Shown here in pieces: positions 10,580 through 19,423 of a DNA stretch of 64,000 nucleotides; position 1 is the stretch's first letter; each line of letters begins with the position of its first letter. Source of the DNA: Kiritimatiellia bacterium (GTDB lineage: Bacteria; Verrucomicrobiota; Kiritimatiellia; RFP12; UBA1067); the NCBI GenBank assembly GCA_017405115.1, contig JAFRBA010000205.1, forward strand, positions 1-64,000, in the 5' to 3' direction. The notes below the pieces were generated by a model. It was not told where the DNA came from. It did no database searches and saw nothing but the letters and a program-made list of their open reading frames with translations. A program made the position numbers and the translations under genes.

Positions 10580-10609
10580 CCTTCAACCACCCGTTTGGGT
10601 GGTTGAAGG
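10580..10609. promoter_or_regulatory. Perfect 13-bp inverted repeat in the divergent promoter region
   Basis: Arms CCTTCAACCACCC (10580-10592) and GGGTGGTTGAAGG (10597-10609) flank GTTT. It lies between the divergent beta-strand gene and the kinase gene and covers the -35 zone of the kinase promoter. There is no T-tract, so an operator is more likely than a terminator. The response regulator encoded downstream is a plausible ligand. Confidence 0.6.
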
Positions 10610-10623
10610 CAAAACGCACAACG

Positions 10624-10632
10624 TGGTATACT
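10624..10632 (+). promoter_or_regulatory. Extended -10 promoter of the kinase gene, probably leaderless
   Basis: TGGTATACT ends 6 nt before the kinase ATG at 10639, so transcription would begin at or next to the start codon. No Shine-Dalgarno sequence could fit. Confidence 0.55.
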
Positions 10633-10638
10633 TTATAC

Positions 10639-12729
10639 ATGAGACACGCCCTGCTGGCCCCCGTCATCGCATTCGCCACGCTTGTGTCCGCGCACGGCGA
10701 GGCGATTCGCTTTACGACCGTCAAGTCGCTTGACGAGACGTTTGGCAGAGTGCTGCAGCACAAGGAACGCTTTGCCGTCACTGGCCAGGTCGTCTCAATA
10801 TTCCATCGGGACGGTCTGCGCACGATTTCGATCGTCGACGGCAACAACGGCATCACATTCACGGACATGTCGAGCACGGGGCACTGTCGGCATGGAGATA
10901 TCGTCGACGTCTCAGGCGCGATTGTCAGAAACCCGAAGCTGGGGCAAAACGGCATTACGGCGCATTCGCTTACGGTCATTGGCCACGCGCCGCTTCCGGA
11001 GGCAACACCACTCGACTGGAACGAACTCCACCTGGCCAAATCCCTTCCGCAAGAGTTCAAGACTGTCCAAGGAGTCGTTTCGTCCGTCAGACGCGACGAT
11101 CTCGACGTCCACTGGAACTGGCTCACGCTTCGCGGCAGCACAATTTCAATGCCCGTGGCGATGCCAGAAGAAGAATACCCCTTCGCGTCGCTGACAAACC
11201 TTGTTGACGCGGAGGTCGTCCTGTCTGGCCAGATGAAGCAGTCGTTCTCGATCTTCGCCAAGCGGTATTTCAGCCCGTTTGGGACCAATGGCGTCAGCGT
11301 CGTGCGCCCCGCCGGGGATCCATTCTCGGCTCCCTCGCTTGGAACGGGAGACCCGCGTCACAGGCAAACTGTCCGCGCCATGGTCAAGGCAGTCAGCAGA
11401 AACCGACTCTACGCACAGGTTGACGCACCCCGGTCGCTACCCTGGCATTTCATCGCCATACACCTTGGCGAAGCGAATCGCGACGTTCATCCCGGAGACA
11501 TCGTGACAGTTTCCGGGTTCCAGAACCTGACGGGAGCCGACCTCCACTTGGCTGGTGCCGTCGTTCGGCGGGACGGCAGGAAACAGGCTGCCGAAGAAGA
11601 GACAAAGGATGTCGGGATGGAGGACCTCTTCACCTCTCCGCTCGGCCTGCGGCAGGTCAGCCAGGCATACCACGGCAAGTTGATCCGCATCTCCGGCACC
11701 GTCACCACGACACCGTCCGAATCGCGCAACACCGGCGTGATGCGACTCAGGAAAGGCGATGTCACCGTCGAGGTCCAGGTCTCCGAAATCGACGCGCGTG
11801 GATATGAACGTGCGGAAGAGGGATGCCAAGTTTCGGCAACGGGTCTCTGCATCGTCGAACTGGAGGGCATAGACGCAGCTACCGCCCTCCCCGTCCACAA
11901 GCGCACGCTCATCCTGCCGCGCACGGCGGACGACATACGCGTCGTCGCGCGTCCGCCGTGGTGGACTCCGCCGCGCCTTATCGCGGTCATCGCGCTCCTC
12001 TTCACGCTTCTTGGCGCGGCAATGGCGTGGAACAAGGCGCTCATGAAACGCGCACGTCGCCACGGCGAAGAGCTTTTCCGTGAGAAGATCGCCCATGCGG
12101 AAGCCGAAGTCAAGGTCGAGGTGCGCACCCGCCTCGCGGTCGAGCTGCACGACTCGGTCTCGCAGTCTCTCACGGGAGTCGCCCTTCAGATCGACTCGGC
12201 CGAGCGTGCGAATGCCGGCGCAAACCGCGCCGTCGCCGGCTTTCTCTCTCTTGCGCGGCAGATGCTAGGCTCGTGCCGCCGCGAACTGCAAAGCTGCCTG
12301 CTCGATCTTCGCAACCGCACGTTCGAGGAGAAGGATCTTTCGGAGGCGATACGCCGCACCGTCATGCCGCTCTCCGAAAACGCAGACGTCTCAGTGCGCT
12401 TCAACGTGCCGCGGGCAGACCTCTCAGACACGACCGTCCACACGATCTTGAAGATCATCCGCGAGCTGGTCGTGAACGCCATCCGCCACGGCAATGCGTC
12501 TCACGTCAGGATTGCCGGCGAACGCAACGGGGACACACTGCGGTTTTCCATACGCGACGACGGGCGCGGTTTCGACTCCGCAACGGCGCTCGGGCCTGCG
12601 CAAGGGCATTTCGGTCTTCAGGGCATCCGCGAACGAACCAGGGACTTCGGCGGTTCCGTCGCGGTGGAAAGCGCGCCCGGACACGGCACGAAAGTGCTTG
12701 TCACTATGAACACGACAAAGGAAAGCTGA
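10639..12729 (+). CDS. Membrane sensor histidine kinase, HisKA_3 (NarL/LiaS type)
   Basis: 696 aa. An N-terminal signal/anchor (MRHALLAPVIAFATLVSAHG) precedes about 420 extracytoplasmic residues that look like three successive OB-fold-like domains (for example TGQVVSIFHRDG...ISIVDG). One membrane segment follows near residues 445-465 (LIAVIALLFTLLGAAMAW). A HisKA_3 helix has its phospho-acceptor His in AVELHDSVSQ (His504), and an HATPase domain shows NAIRHG, DDGRGFD and GLQGIRERT. The start is set by the signal sequence and the promoter 6 nt upstream. The stop overlaps the ATG of the response regulator, indicating translational coupling. The signal sensed is unknown; nearby loci suggest glycan or cell-surface cues. 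Confidence 0.9.
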   Translation: MRHALLAPVIAFATLVSAHGEAIRFTTVKSLDETFGRVLQHKERFAVTGQVVSIFHRDGLRTISIVDGNNGITFTDMSSTGHCRHGDIVDVSGAIVRNPKLGQNGITAHSLTVIGHAPLPEATPLDWNELHLAKSLPQEFKTVQGVVSSVRRDDLDVHWNWLTLRGSTISMPVAMPEEEYPFASLTNLVDAEVVLSGQMKQSFSIFAKRYFSPFGTNGVSVVRPAGDPFSAPSLGTGDPRHRQTVRAMVKAVSRNRLYAQVDAPRSLPWHFIAIHLGEANRDVHPGDIVTVSGFQNLTGADLHLAGAVVRRDGRKQAAEEETKDVGMEDLFTSPLGLRQVSQAYHGKLIRISGTVTTTPSESRNTGVMRLRKGDVTVEVQVSEIDARGYERAEEGCQVSATGLCIVELEGIDAATALPVHKRTLILPRTADDIRVVARPPWWTPPRLIAVIALLFTLLGAAMAWNKALMKRARRHGEELFREKIAHAEAEVKVEVRTRLAVELHDSVSQSLTGVALQIDSAERANAGANRAVAGFLSLARQMLGSCRRELQSCLLDLRNRTFEEKDLSEAIRRTVMPLSENADVSVRFNVPRADLSDTTVHTILKIIRELVVNAIRHGNASHVRIAGERNGDTLRFSIRDDGRGFDSATALGPAQGHFGLQGIRERTRDFGGSVAVESAPGHGTKVLVTMNTTKES

Positions 12730-13352
12730 TGGAAAGGAAAACTCGCATACTGCTGGCCGACGACCACGTCATCGTGAGGATGGGCGTAGCGGCGGCGATT
12801 TCGTTCGAACAGGACATGACGGTTGTCGGCGAGGCGGCGGACGGCGAGGACGCCGTGCGGCTGGCGGACGAACTTCTGCCCGACGTCATCGTCATGGACC
12901 TCATGATGCCGCGCCTGAGCGGAACGGAGGCGACGTCGCTAATCATGAAGGCGCACCAGGAAATTCACATACTCATTCTTACGTCGTTCATCGCGTCCAC
13001 AGACCTCGGAGCGGCCATACGGGCCGGGGCGAAGGGAGCTCTTCCAAAGACATCGTCACAAGGCGAGATCATCGCGGCCATCCGAAAGGTCGCAGCGGGG
13101 CAGCGCGTCATCAGCAAAGCTCTTGAGCGCGACATTACGCTCAATCGCCTGTCGCACGACCTGACGGCACGGCAAATCGAGGTCCTATCGTTGGCAGCCC
13201 GCGGCTTCACGACGCAGGACATCGCAAACATCCTCGAGATCAGCCCGAACAGCGTCAAGGACCACATGAAGCTCATCTACCAGCGCCTTGGCACGTCTTC
13301 GCGCTCCGAGGCCGTCGCCATGGCCCTTCGCGACGGCATAATCAAGGCCTGA
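12729..13352 (+). CDS. NarL/FixJ-family response regulator
   Basis: 207 aa. The receiver domain has the acidic pair D11/D12, phospho-acceptor D57 (VMDLMMPRLSG) and K107. The C-terminal LuxR-type helix-turn-helix (about residues 143-205) contains LTARQIEVLSLAARG and SVKDHMKLIYQRL. Its ATG overlaps the kinase TGA by one base, and a GGAAAG sequence inside the kinase end can serve as RBS. It is the cognate partner of the kinase and probably activates transcription when phosphorylated. A direct repeat of CGATTAA and a weak GGCGTTTT stem follow the gene, but no convincing terminator. Confidence 0.93.
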   Translation: MERKTRILLADDHVIVRMGVAAAISFEQDMTVVGEAADGEDAVRLADELLPDVIVMDLMMPRLSGTEATSLIMKAHQEIHILILTSFIASTDLGAAIRAGAKGALPKTSSQGEIIAAIRKVAAGQRVISKALERDITLNRLSHDLTARQIEVLSLAARGFTTQDIANILEISPNSVKDHMKLIYQRLGTSSRSEAVAMALRDGIIKA

Positions 13353-13402
13353 ACGCCCGATTAAAACCGATTAAGAAAGGCGTTTTGGCAAGTGGCCGCC
13401 AT

Positions 13403-14938
13403 TCATGGCAGCGCAACCCTCCTTTCCGTCAAGAGACACGGCGAGTCGTACACCGGCACGTTGACGAAGGTGACGCCGCCGGAATGGATCAGCATGTCCT
13501 GCTTCGGAAACGCATAGACGCTGCCGGTGAACAAGTCCACCCAGACGGGGTCCTCAAGCGGAGCGCCGTTATAGTTGAACACGGCGGGGCGCGTCTCGAA
13601 CGAATCGCCCGGCCGTTCGTATGTAAGCGGCCCCTGCCCCTCCCCAAACGCGCCGGCTGTTCGGCCGGCCAACGTAATGTCGCGCCCATGCGTCCAGAAC
13701 ACGAAAAGCCGATCACCGGATTCCTTGCGGTATTCATAGGTCGACATGGAGGCGTCCTTCGTGCCGAAGGACGATTCCTTGACGCGGGCAAGCGTGTCGT
13801 CGAACACCGCCGCCACGTTCTGCACGGCGTAGTAGGCGCGCTTGACGGCAATGACCTCCTTGTTCGCGTTTGCCCGGAGAAGGCCCTTCAAGTTGATTTC
13901 ACGCCCCTTGTGGTTGAAGTCGCAGATCGTGAACACGCTCGACTCCACGTCGTGCCCGAGGTCGCCGAGCATCCGGCGCATGTCCCACTTCGCCTGTGAA
14001 TATTCGCTCCACGCGACGCGGCTCAGCGCGAACTTCGTGGCCATCTCGCTCGGGCAGCCGTTTTCCCCCTGGCGCATCTTCGCGGCTGGGTTGTACTTCG
14101 CGAGAACGGCCTTCTGCTTCTCCACGTTGGCGTAGGACGACTCCGGAGCGCACGCGTAGCCGTGGTAGATTATCCAGTCAAAGAGCTTCACGTCCCCGCC
14201 CATCGCCTTCAGGCACTTCTCCAGCATCTCAGGATCGTTGTGCGCAAGCGAAAGCCCCGCAATCCGCGCGTTGGGGACGTTGCGCTTCACGATCTTCGCG
14301 GTGCGGACGTTAAACGCCGCTATCGCCTCCGGCGTTTTCTTCGGCTCGCCGATGTCCGGCTCGTTCCACATCGCCCAGTCGCGGACGCGCCCGGCGAAGT
14401 GGCGCGAAATCGCATCCACCCATGCGTCCCACGCCGCAAGCCCTTCTGCGGACGTCGGGAAGCCCCCCGCGAGGTCCCATCCGCCGCCGCCTTCGTAGAC
14501 AGGGTTGCCGTAGCCAGTCTCAAGAAGGACGTTCAGGCCCTGGGCGCGGGCGTAGTCCACGATGTGGTCGAGCCACGCGAAGTCGTACTTGCCCTTCGTC
14601 TTCTCGCACTTCGCCCAGCCGGCCTGAAGCCTTATCGTCTTTATGCCAAGAGGTGCGAGAAACGTCTTGTACTGGTCGAAATTCGCGAAGTCGCGGTCGA
14701 GTGTCTCGCAGCCAAGAGTCCAGTTTGAGCCGCTGATGTCCTTCACACCGCGCGGCGCAATCGTGCCAACGCAACACATGTTAACGCGAAGCGGCGATTC
14801 GACGCGGTCCGGACCGGTCTTCAGCTCGACCGCCGCATCCGCGGCAAACGCCGCAAAGCAGGCGGCGACAAACAAAAAGCGGCGAAAGAGACCTTTCCGC
14901 GCTTTTCCCCTCTTCCTTTTTTCTTCTTCCTTTACCAT
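13403..14938 (-). CDS. Exported clan GH-A glycoside hydrolase (copy 2)
   Basis: 511 aa. A long basic N-terminus (MVKEEEKRKRGKARK) precedes a signal core LFVAACFAAFAADAA. The (beta/alpha)8 barrel shows WAMWNEPD (Glu near 191, candidate acid/base) and GENGCPS (near 288, candidate nucleophile), a GH39/clan-A-like arrangement. It is strongly similar to the protein at 21938 from AFAADAAVELKTGPDRV onward, so the two are paralogues. The ATG at 14938 is preceded by an ideal AGGAGG, and that RBS lies in a relic of the CE15 gene end. Last gene of the CE15 operon. Substrate unknown; xylan or a glucuronate-bearing glycan is inferred from neighbours. Confidence 0.8.
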   Translation of the reverse strand: MVKEEEKRKRGKARKGLFRRFLFVAACFAAFAADAAVELKTGPDRVESPLRVNMCCVGTIAPRGVKDISGSNWTLGCETLDRDFANFDQYKTFLAPLGIKTIRLQAGWAKCEKTKGKYDFAWLDHIVDYARAQGLNVLLETGYGNPVYEGGGGWDLAGGFPTSAEGLAAWDAWVDAISRHFAGRVRDWAMWNEPDIGEPKKTPEAIAAFNVRTAKIVKRNVPNARIAGLSLAHNDPEMLEKCLKAMGGDVKLFDWIIYHGYACAPESSYANVEKQKAVLAKYNPAAKMRQGENGCPSEMATKFALSRVAWSEYSQAKWDMRRMLGDLGHDVESSVFTICDFNHKGREINLKGLLRANANKEVIAVKRAYYAVQNVAAVFDDTLARVKESSFGTKDASMSTYEYRKESGDRLFVFWTHGRDITLAGRTAGAFGEGQGPLTYERPGDSFETRPAVFNYNGAPLEDPVWVDLFTGSVYAFPKQDMLIHSGGVTFVNVPVYDSPCLLTERRVALP

Positions 14939-14964
14939 TTCAGCACCTCCTCTGCTTAATTCAA
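14932..14964 (-). pseudogene. Relic of the CE15 gene 3' end, now the leader of the GH-A copy 2
   Basis: Read on the minus strand this stretch gives L-N-stop-AEEVLKW-stop, against MNYAEEVLKW-stop at the true CE15 end (23494-23526). A 23-nt core is identical and similarity continues upstream. The relic supplies the RBS of the gene starting at 14938. Confidence 0.7.
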
Positions 14965-14974
14965 TATTCCTCTC

Positions 14975-15982
14975 TCACACCCCAGCGCTTGAGAGGAACC
15001 CTCCGTCGACAGGAACCGTTATTCCCGTGACGAACGACGAAACGGAATCATCGAGGAGCCAGTTGACGCAGCCGAGAAGGTCCTGCGCCTCGCCGAAGCG
15101 GCCCATGGGCGTGTGGTGCATCACCTGCTCGCCGCGCGGAGAAAGCCCGCCGTCCGGAGTCATAAGGTATGCGCGCGAGCGTTCGTTCACCATGAAGCCC
15201 GGCGCGACGGCGTTCACGCGCACGTGCGCGGGCGCCATGTACTGCGCGAAGAACATCGTCCAGTTCGCTATCGCCGCCTTGCTCATCGCGTACGGCGCGA
15301 CGCGCGTAAGCGGACGGTACGTGTTCATCGACGCAAAGTTGAGTATCGCGCCTCCGCCCGCCTTCGCCATCTGCAGCCCGAAGATGCGGCTTGGGATGAC
15401 CGTGCCGAGCGTGTTGATCTCGAGGACCGACCTGAACGCCTCCATGTCGATGTCGAAGAACCCGCGATCGGCGGGGAGACTGGGAGAACGGGCATCTTGC
15501 CCGTTCGCAACGGGCGGGACGCCCGTTGTCCCAGTGGCGATCATTGCCACAAGGTCTCTCTCGCAGAACCTCAGCCGAGTGGGCATTGCCTTTACGTTGT
15601 TTCCGCCGGCGCCGTTAATGAGGAATCGACACGGCCCCCATTCCGCCGCGACGCGATCGGCGATGTCGGCAATGGCCTTCTCGTCCGTGACATCTGCCGG
15701 TTCAATGCGAACACTGGGCGGGATGCCACCCCTGCTAGGGCATCCGCTTCGCGGACGTATCCCCCGAGCGAAGCGAGCCGCACAAGCGGTGGCTACAGGG
15801 GTGCCTCCGGCTGGGGGATATGTTGTCCCAGTAATCTCCGCGGCGACTTTCTCCAGCTTCTCGCGTGTGCGGCCGATCAGGACGACCTTCGCGCCCTGTC
15901 TGGCGAGATCCTTGGCTATCGCCGAGCAGAGCGTTCCGCCCGCGCCGGTGACTACAGCAACTTTGCCTTCACAGTAGTTCAT
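14975..15982 (-). CDS. SDR-family oxidoreductase, probably D-mannonate (fructuronate) oxidoreductase
   Basis: 335 aa cytoplasmic short-chain dehydrogenase. Visible are the cofactor loop TGAGGTL (residues 12-18), INGAGG, the catalytic Ser in NFASMN and YAMSK (Tyr-x-x-x-Lys), and the C-terminal GITVPVDGG. The AGGNNVKA segment after the NAG motif resembles SDR mannonate oxidoreductases, which interconvert fructuronate and mannonate; this fits UxaC at 26545. The chain is lengthened by two in-frame repeat insertions of 40 and 19 codons, at loops after the second Rossmann strand and after INGAGG. Without them it would be about 276 aa, the usual size. RBS GAGGAA lies upstream of the ATG at 15982. 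Confidence 0.8.
   Translation of the reverse strand: MNYCEGKVAVVTGAGGTLCSAIAKDLARQGAKVVLIGRTREKLEKVAAEITGTTYPPAGGTPVATACAARFARGIRPRSGCPSRGGIPPSVRIEPADVTDEKAIADIADRVAAEWGPCRFLINGAGGNNVKAMPTRLRFCERDLVAMIATGTTGVPPVANGQDARSPSLPADRGFFDIDMEAFRSVLEINTLGTVIPSRIFGLQMAKAGGGAILNFASMNTYRPLTRVAPYAMSKAAIANWTMFFAQYMAPAHVRVNAVAPGFMVNERSRAYLMTPDGGLSPRGEQVMHHTPMGRFGEAQDLLGCVNWLLDDSVSSFVTGITVPVDGGFLSSAGV
15479..15535. repeat. 57-bp structured repeat inside the SDR gene (ACTGGG family)
   Basis: Bounded by a 7-bp terminal inverted repeat, ACTGGGA and TCCCAGT. Inside are two hairpins: GAACGGGCA/TGCCCGTTC with a 3-nt loop and AACGGGCG/CGCCCGTT with a 3-nt loop, so the unit can fold as a cloverleaf. It is 19 codons long and is translated as TGTTGVPPVANGQDARSPS without disturbing the frame. 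Confidence 0.8.
15713..15832. repeat. 120-bp structured repeat inside the SDR gene (ACTGGG family)
   Basis: Bounded by ACTGGG (15713-15718) and CCCAGT (15827-15832), and sharing the right end GTTGTCCCAGT with the 57-bp element at 15479. Internal complementary pairs include CACCCCTG/CAGGGGTG and TATCCCCC/GGGGGATA. It is exactly 40 codons long and is read through in frame. Confidence 0.7.
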
Positions 15983-16006
15983 GTCTCATTTCCTCATGTG
16001 TGTTTT

Positions 16007-19000
16007 TTACATGCAAGATTTTTCGGTTCGCCGGAGGGATGACATTATTGGAATGTCGATGGCACCGCCGAGAACCGTCGCCTTCGCCCACGGGTGCATG
16101 GGCTTGCCACTGCGGGCGGCCTTGGCCGGCGGAACAGGAATTTCCGCCGTCCATAGCCGCCGCGTCGCGTCTGGCTTGAGCGCGACAGACGATCCCGCGT
16201 CATCGACTGGATACGGCACAGGGCGGCGTCCGTCGCTGCCGTAGACCGAGCACGTCACGTCCTCGCAAGGCGCCGCGAGTTTCAGCGTGAACTTCCAGCG
16301 ACCATCCGCCTCGACGAACGAAAGGTACTGCTCGGGCTCCTCGACGGCGGCTATGAACGGCAGCGTGAGTCGGTAGCCCCGCTCCCAGAGGCGCAGAGCA
16401 TTAGCTGAAACGATGTCAGAAGTGACGGGAATCGTGTAAAGCCCTTTCTGCGGCGTCGTCACATCCCCTGCAAGCCACCGCCCTCCCTTGGACCCCACCG
16501 ACAGGCTCCACGCCGAATACTTTGCCTTGTTGAGCCTCTCTGCTCCGGCCAGTTCGAACACGAGCCACCTTGCCGCGGCGGGTATCTTCGTCTTGATGAC
16601 GGCCGTGCTCTCGATGACGAGAGGCCCCGTCCTCCAGAGTGCTATGGCAGGCTCGCGAGACGCACACGCCGTCGCGTTCGCAGCCGCTGGCTCCGCCGCA
16701 TCGCATGCCGGCATCTCGATCTCGTAGAGTTCCGCCGTCCCCGACTTCAGTCTCGGCATGTCGATGCGCAGCTTGACCGTGCGCAGTGCCTCGGCGAACT
16801 TGAACGTCTTCGAAAACTCCGTCGTTTCGGTCTCCGCCGGCTGCTCGGCCCATTCTCCGTCCCGGCGGATCGAGACTTTCGCAGCTGAAATGTTCGCGCC
16901 GAAGAGCCGCAACTCGCGGAAGACGGGCGCGAAGCCGACGAACGAAAGTTCAAGCGACGCGGTCTTGCCTGGCTTCGCGCTCCAGGCGACGACATCGAGC
17001 GTGCCGTCGAACAGCTTCCGGCTCTTTGAATTTCCGCCCACAAGCACATCGCCTTTCCGGGCGGACGGCTTTAGCTGGTTGTCGCGTCCGAGGCGCACGC
17101 CGTCAAGTGACGCCACTTTCGCAGCGGCGTCTTCATAGGACGCAAGGCCGCCGTCCATCTTCTCGCTCGTCGCGACGATTGCCTCCAGCGGCGCAAACGA
17201 AAACTTCGTGCCGTCGGCGCGGCAGTTGAACGTGCGGCCGCCGCGGAACTCGTCAAAGCGCCCGTCAATCCCCTTCACCGTCGCACCAAGAGGCTTCGTC
17301 GTCATGTTGACGAGCGCGAAGAGCCTCTTCCCGTCCAGCTCCCAGATTGCGCCCTCAACTTCCGCCGTCTTCACGAGCATCGTGCGGCGGCCGAGGAGGA
17401 AGAAATCGGAAAGCCTCTCGACCGATTCGTTCGTAAAGCGGACGCCCTCGAAAAGCATCGGCGTGTCGCCGAGGTCGTGGTAGGCGTAGGGGAAGAACGT
17501 CCTTACACCGTGGACGAGGAAGTTCCAGGTATGCGTCACGTATTCGCGGAACGTCGGGGACAGGCCCGCGGAATAGGAAAAGCAGGTCGGCATGCAGCCT
17601 ATGCACTTCTCGGGATGTTCGGCCGGACGGAACGCCTCGACGAACGAGCCGAGTGTGCTGAACTCGCGTCCGTAGACCCGCCGTCCGCTCGCGTCGATGT
17701 GCGGATTGATGTACGGGTGCGTTTCGAACCAGTCGGCGCAGTCGATGAACCTCATGCCGCCGCGCGTGCCGCAGAGAATGACGTGGTACGGATCCTTCTC
17801 GGCGGCGTATTCGTAGATGTACTTGAGGTAAATGGGCGAGACGTTGCGGCATTCGGGTTCGTCCGAGATGTAGTAGTACGAGCCGTCCGGAGAATCGACG
17901 CCCTTGGCGAGAATCTCGTCCAGCTTCGCGAAGTACTCGGCGCACGGTTTCACGTCCCTCGTCGCCTCCTTGCGCTCGAGTCCTTTGACGAGGCGGTTCG
18001 GCTCGATCGTGGCGATGCGCTTGATCTGCAGCGTCTGGTGCAGGTCATCGGCGTCGTAGCGGCGCTTGAACGCCTCTCCGCCGCGGTAGTATTCGGCGTA
18101 CATGTTGCGGCGGAAGACGGGTTTCCCGTCGAAGACGAGATTGCCGTTCTCGATCCACGTCATGTGGCCGGTCGCACGCGGCTCAAGGCGGCGCACCTTG
18201 CGCGTCAGCGTTTCGCCGCCGGCCGAGACCGAAAGCGTCGCCTCCCCGTACGCGAAACCCTTCGTGTCGAAAGAGAACTCTCCGCCGCCGGAAGGGAGCG
18301 TCTTCTCGCGGCGGGGAAAGCCCGGCCCCTCAAGAACGAGGGATATACCGCCCGGAACGACGGTCTTGACCGTGCCGGAGACGCTGTCCGCGTTCTGCCC
18401 CGGATAGAAATTCGCCCTGTACGACGGGGACGAAAAACGGACTGCAATCGGCGTGTAGTCGACTGTCACCGGGTACGTGCGCTTCATGGCCGCGCCACCT
18501 GCCTTGCGCGTCAGGCGTATGTCACACGGGATGCGTCCGTTTTCCGGGAAACGCGCAGGCACAATGATCGACGCATCCCCAGCCGCAAGGCTCGCCTTGT
18601 TCACTGAGCCAAAGGTCGTTTCGACTTTCACTTCGCCGGGCACCGCCGCGAACACAAGAAGCTCCAGGCTGCCGGAGAGCCCGCCTTCGCCTTTGCCGTC
18701 GACATGCGCGACGGCGCTCTTGACCCAGACGTCCTCGGCGTCGGGCCTGGGCGGAAAGCCTCCCATCCTGCGGTAGCGCTCCGCCTCCATAAAACCCTTC
18801 TCGAGATCGCTCCAGGCCGAAAAGCCCTCGCCGGGACGCGCCCTGCCGACATTCACGAGCCAAGTCTTGCCCCACATCGCCTTCCGCGTCATGTAGAACG
18901 CGGAAAGCGGTATGCGCACTTCGAGCGTCCAGCCGCCGTCGAACACGCCTACGGCACGGTCGAATTCGGGGCCGTACGGATCGGGACGTATCTGGCCGTT

Positions 19001-19411
19001 TTCCGAGAAAAACATCGCGTATGTGTCGCCGCGCTGCGCAAAGACGAACTGGTAGCGTTCGAACGGCGTGCCGTTCGGGCAGAAGTCGATTTCCACAGTA
19101 TCGGTGAACTTGCTGAATATGCCGTGCTCGGAAGCGACGGCAAGACGCGCCATGTCGGGCTCGAAGCACTTGACGCCGAAATACAGGCTTTTGCCGTCGG
19201 TGACGACTGCAAAAGCCGTGTCGGCCTTGACGACGCGGTTCTTTTCCCTTGCGAAGCGACGAAAGCCCGTCTCCCACTTCGCCCTGGCCCACGCCGGCTC
19301 GTCGAGTCTCCCGTCGATTGCGGGCGGCGTTTCGACGCGGACGACATCTGCAGAAGCGGCCCCGCACGACAAGATGGCTGCGACAGAAAGGACTGCGGCT
19401 GGAATCTTCAT
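16007..19411 (-). CDS. Large exported CBM9-like plus TIM-barrel protein (paralogue B)
   Basis: 1134 aa with a signal peptide (MKIPAAVLSVAAILSCGAASA). Architecture matches the protein at 5029: a CBM9-like domain (DGRLDEPAW, LYFGVKC, DTVEIDFCP), a beta-sandwich, a putative glycosidase barrel with YYISDEPECR (near residue 515), THPYINPH and YAYHDLGD, then C-terminal beta domains. The conserved glutamate is a candidate catalytic residue; no characterised family was recognised. The ATG at 19411 is preferred to one at 19417 because AAAGG lies 7 nt upstream. It follows the beta-strand gene at 19424 by 12 bp and precedes the SDR by 24 bp, inside the CE15 operon. Confidence 0.75.
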   Translation of the reverse strand: MKIPAAVLSVAAILSCGAASADVVRVETPPAIDGRLDEPAWARAKWETGFRRFAREKNRVVKADTAFAVVTDGKSLYFGVKCFEPDMARLAVASEHGIFSKFTDTVEIDFCPNGTPFERYQFVFAQRGDTYAMFFSENGQIRPDPYGPEFDRAVGVFDGGWTLEVRIPLSAFYMTRKAMWGKTWLVNVGRARPGEGFSAWSDLEKGFMEAERYRRMGGFPPRPDAEDVWVKSAVAHVDGKGEGGLSGSLELLVFAAVPGEVKVETTFGSVNKASLAAGDASIIVPARFPENGRIPCDIRLTRKAGGAAMKRTYPVTVDYTPIAVRFSSPSYRANFYPGQNADSVSGTVKTVVPGGISLVLEGPGFPRREKTLPSGGGEFSFDTKGFAYGEATLSVSAGGETLTRKVRRLEPRATGHMTWIENGNLVFDGKPVFRRNMYAEYYRGGEAFKRRYDADDLHQTLQIKRIATIEPNRLVKGLERKEATRDVKPCAEYFAKLDEILAKGVDSPDGSYYYISDEPECRNVSPIYLKYIYEYAAEKDPYHVILCGTRGGMRFIDCADWFETHPYINPHIDASGRRVYGREFSTLGSFVEAFRPAEHPEKCIGCMPTCFSYSAGLSPTFREYVTHTWNFLVHGVRTFFPYAYHDLGDTPMLFEGVRFTNESVERLSDFFLLGRRTMLVKTAEVEGAIWELDGKRLFALVNMTTKPLGATVKGIDGRFDEFRGGRTFNCRADGTKFSFAPLEAIVATSEKMDGGLASYEDAAAKVASLDGVRLGRDNQLKPSARKGDVLVGGNSKSRKLFDGTLDVVAWSAKPGKTASLELSFVGFAPVFRELRLFGANISAAKVSIRRDGEWAEQPAETETTEFSKTFKFAEALRTVKLRIDMPRLKSGTAELYEIEMPACDAAEPAAANATACASREPAIALWRTGPLVIESTAVIKTKIPAAARWLVFELAGAERLNKAKYSAWSLSVGSKGGRWLAGDVTTPQKGLYTIPVTSDIVSANALRLWERGYRLTLPFIAAVEEPEQYLSFVEADGRWKFTLKLAAPCEDVTCSVYGSDGRRPVPYPVDDAGSSVALKPDATRRLWTAEIPVPPAKAARSGKPMHPWAKATVLGGAIDIPIMSSLRRTEKSCM

Positions 19412-19423
19412 GACCATGCCTTT

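Noticed and set aside
13353..13402. Terminator between the response regulator and the GH-A gene.
   Set aside because: AACGCC and GGCGTT could pair but the loop is over 20 nt and the T-run is only four; too weak to call.
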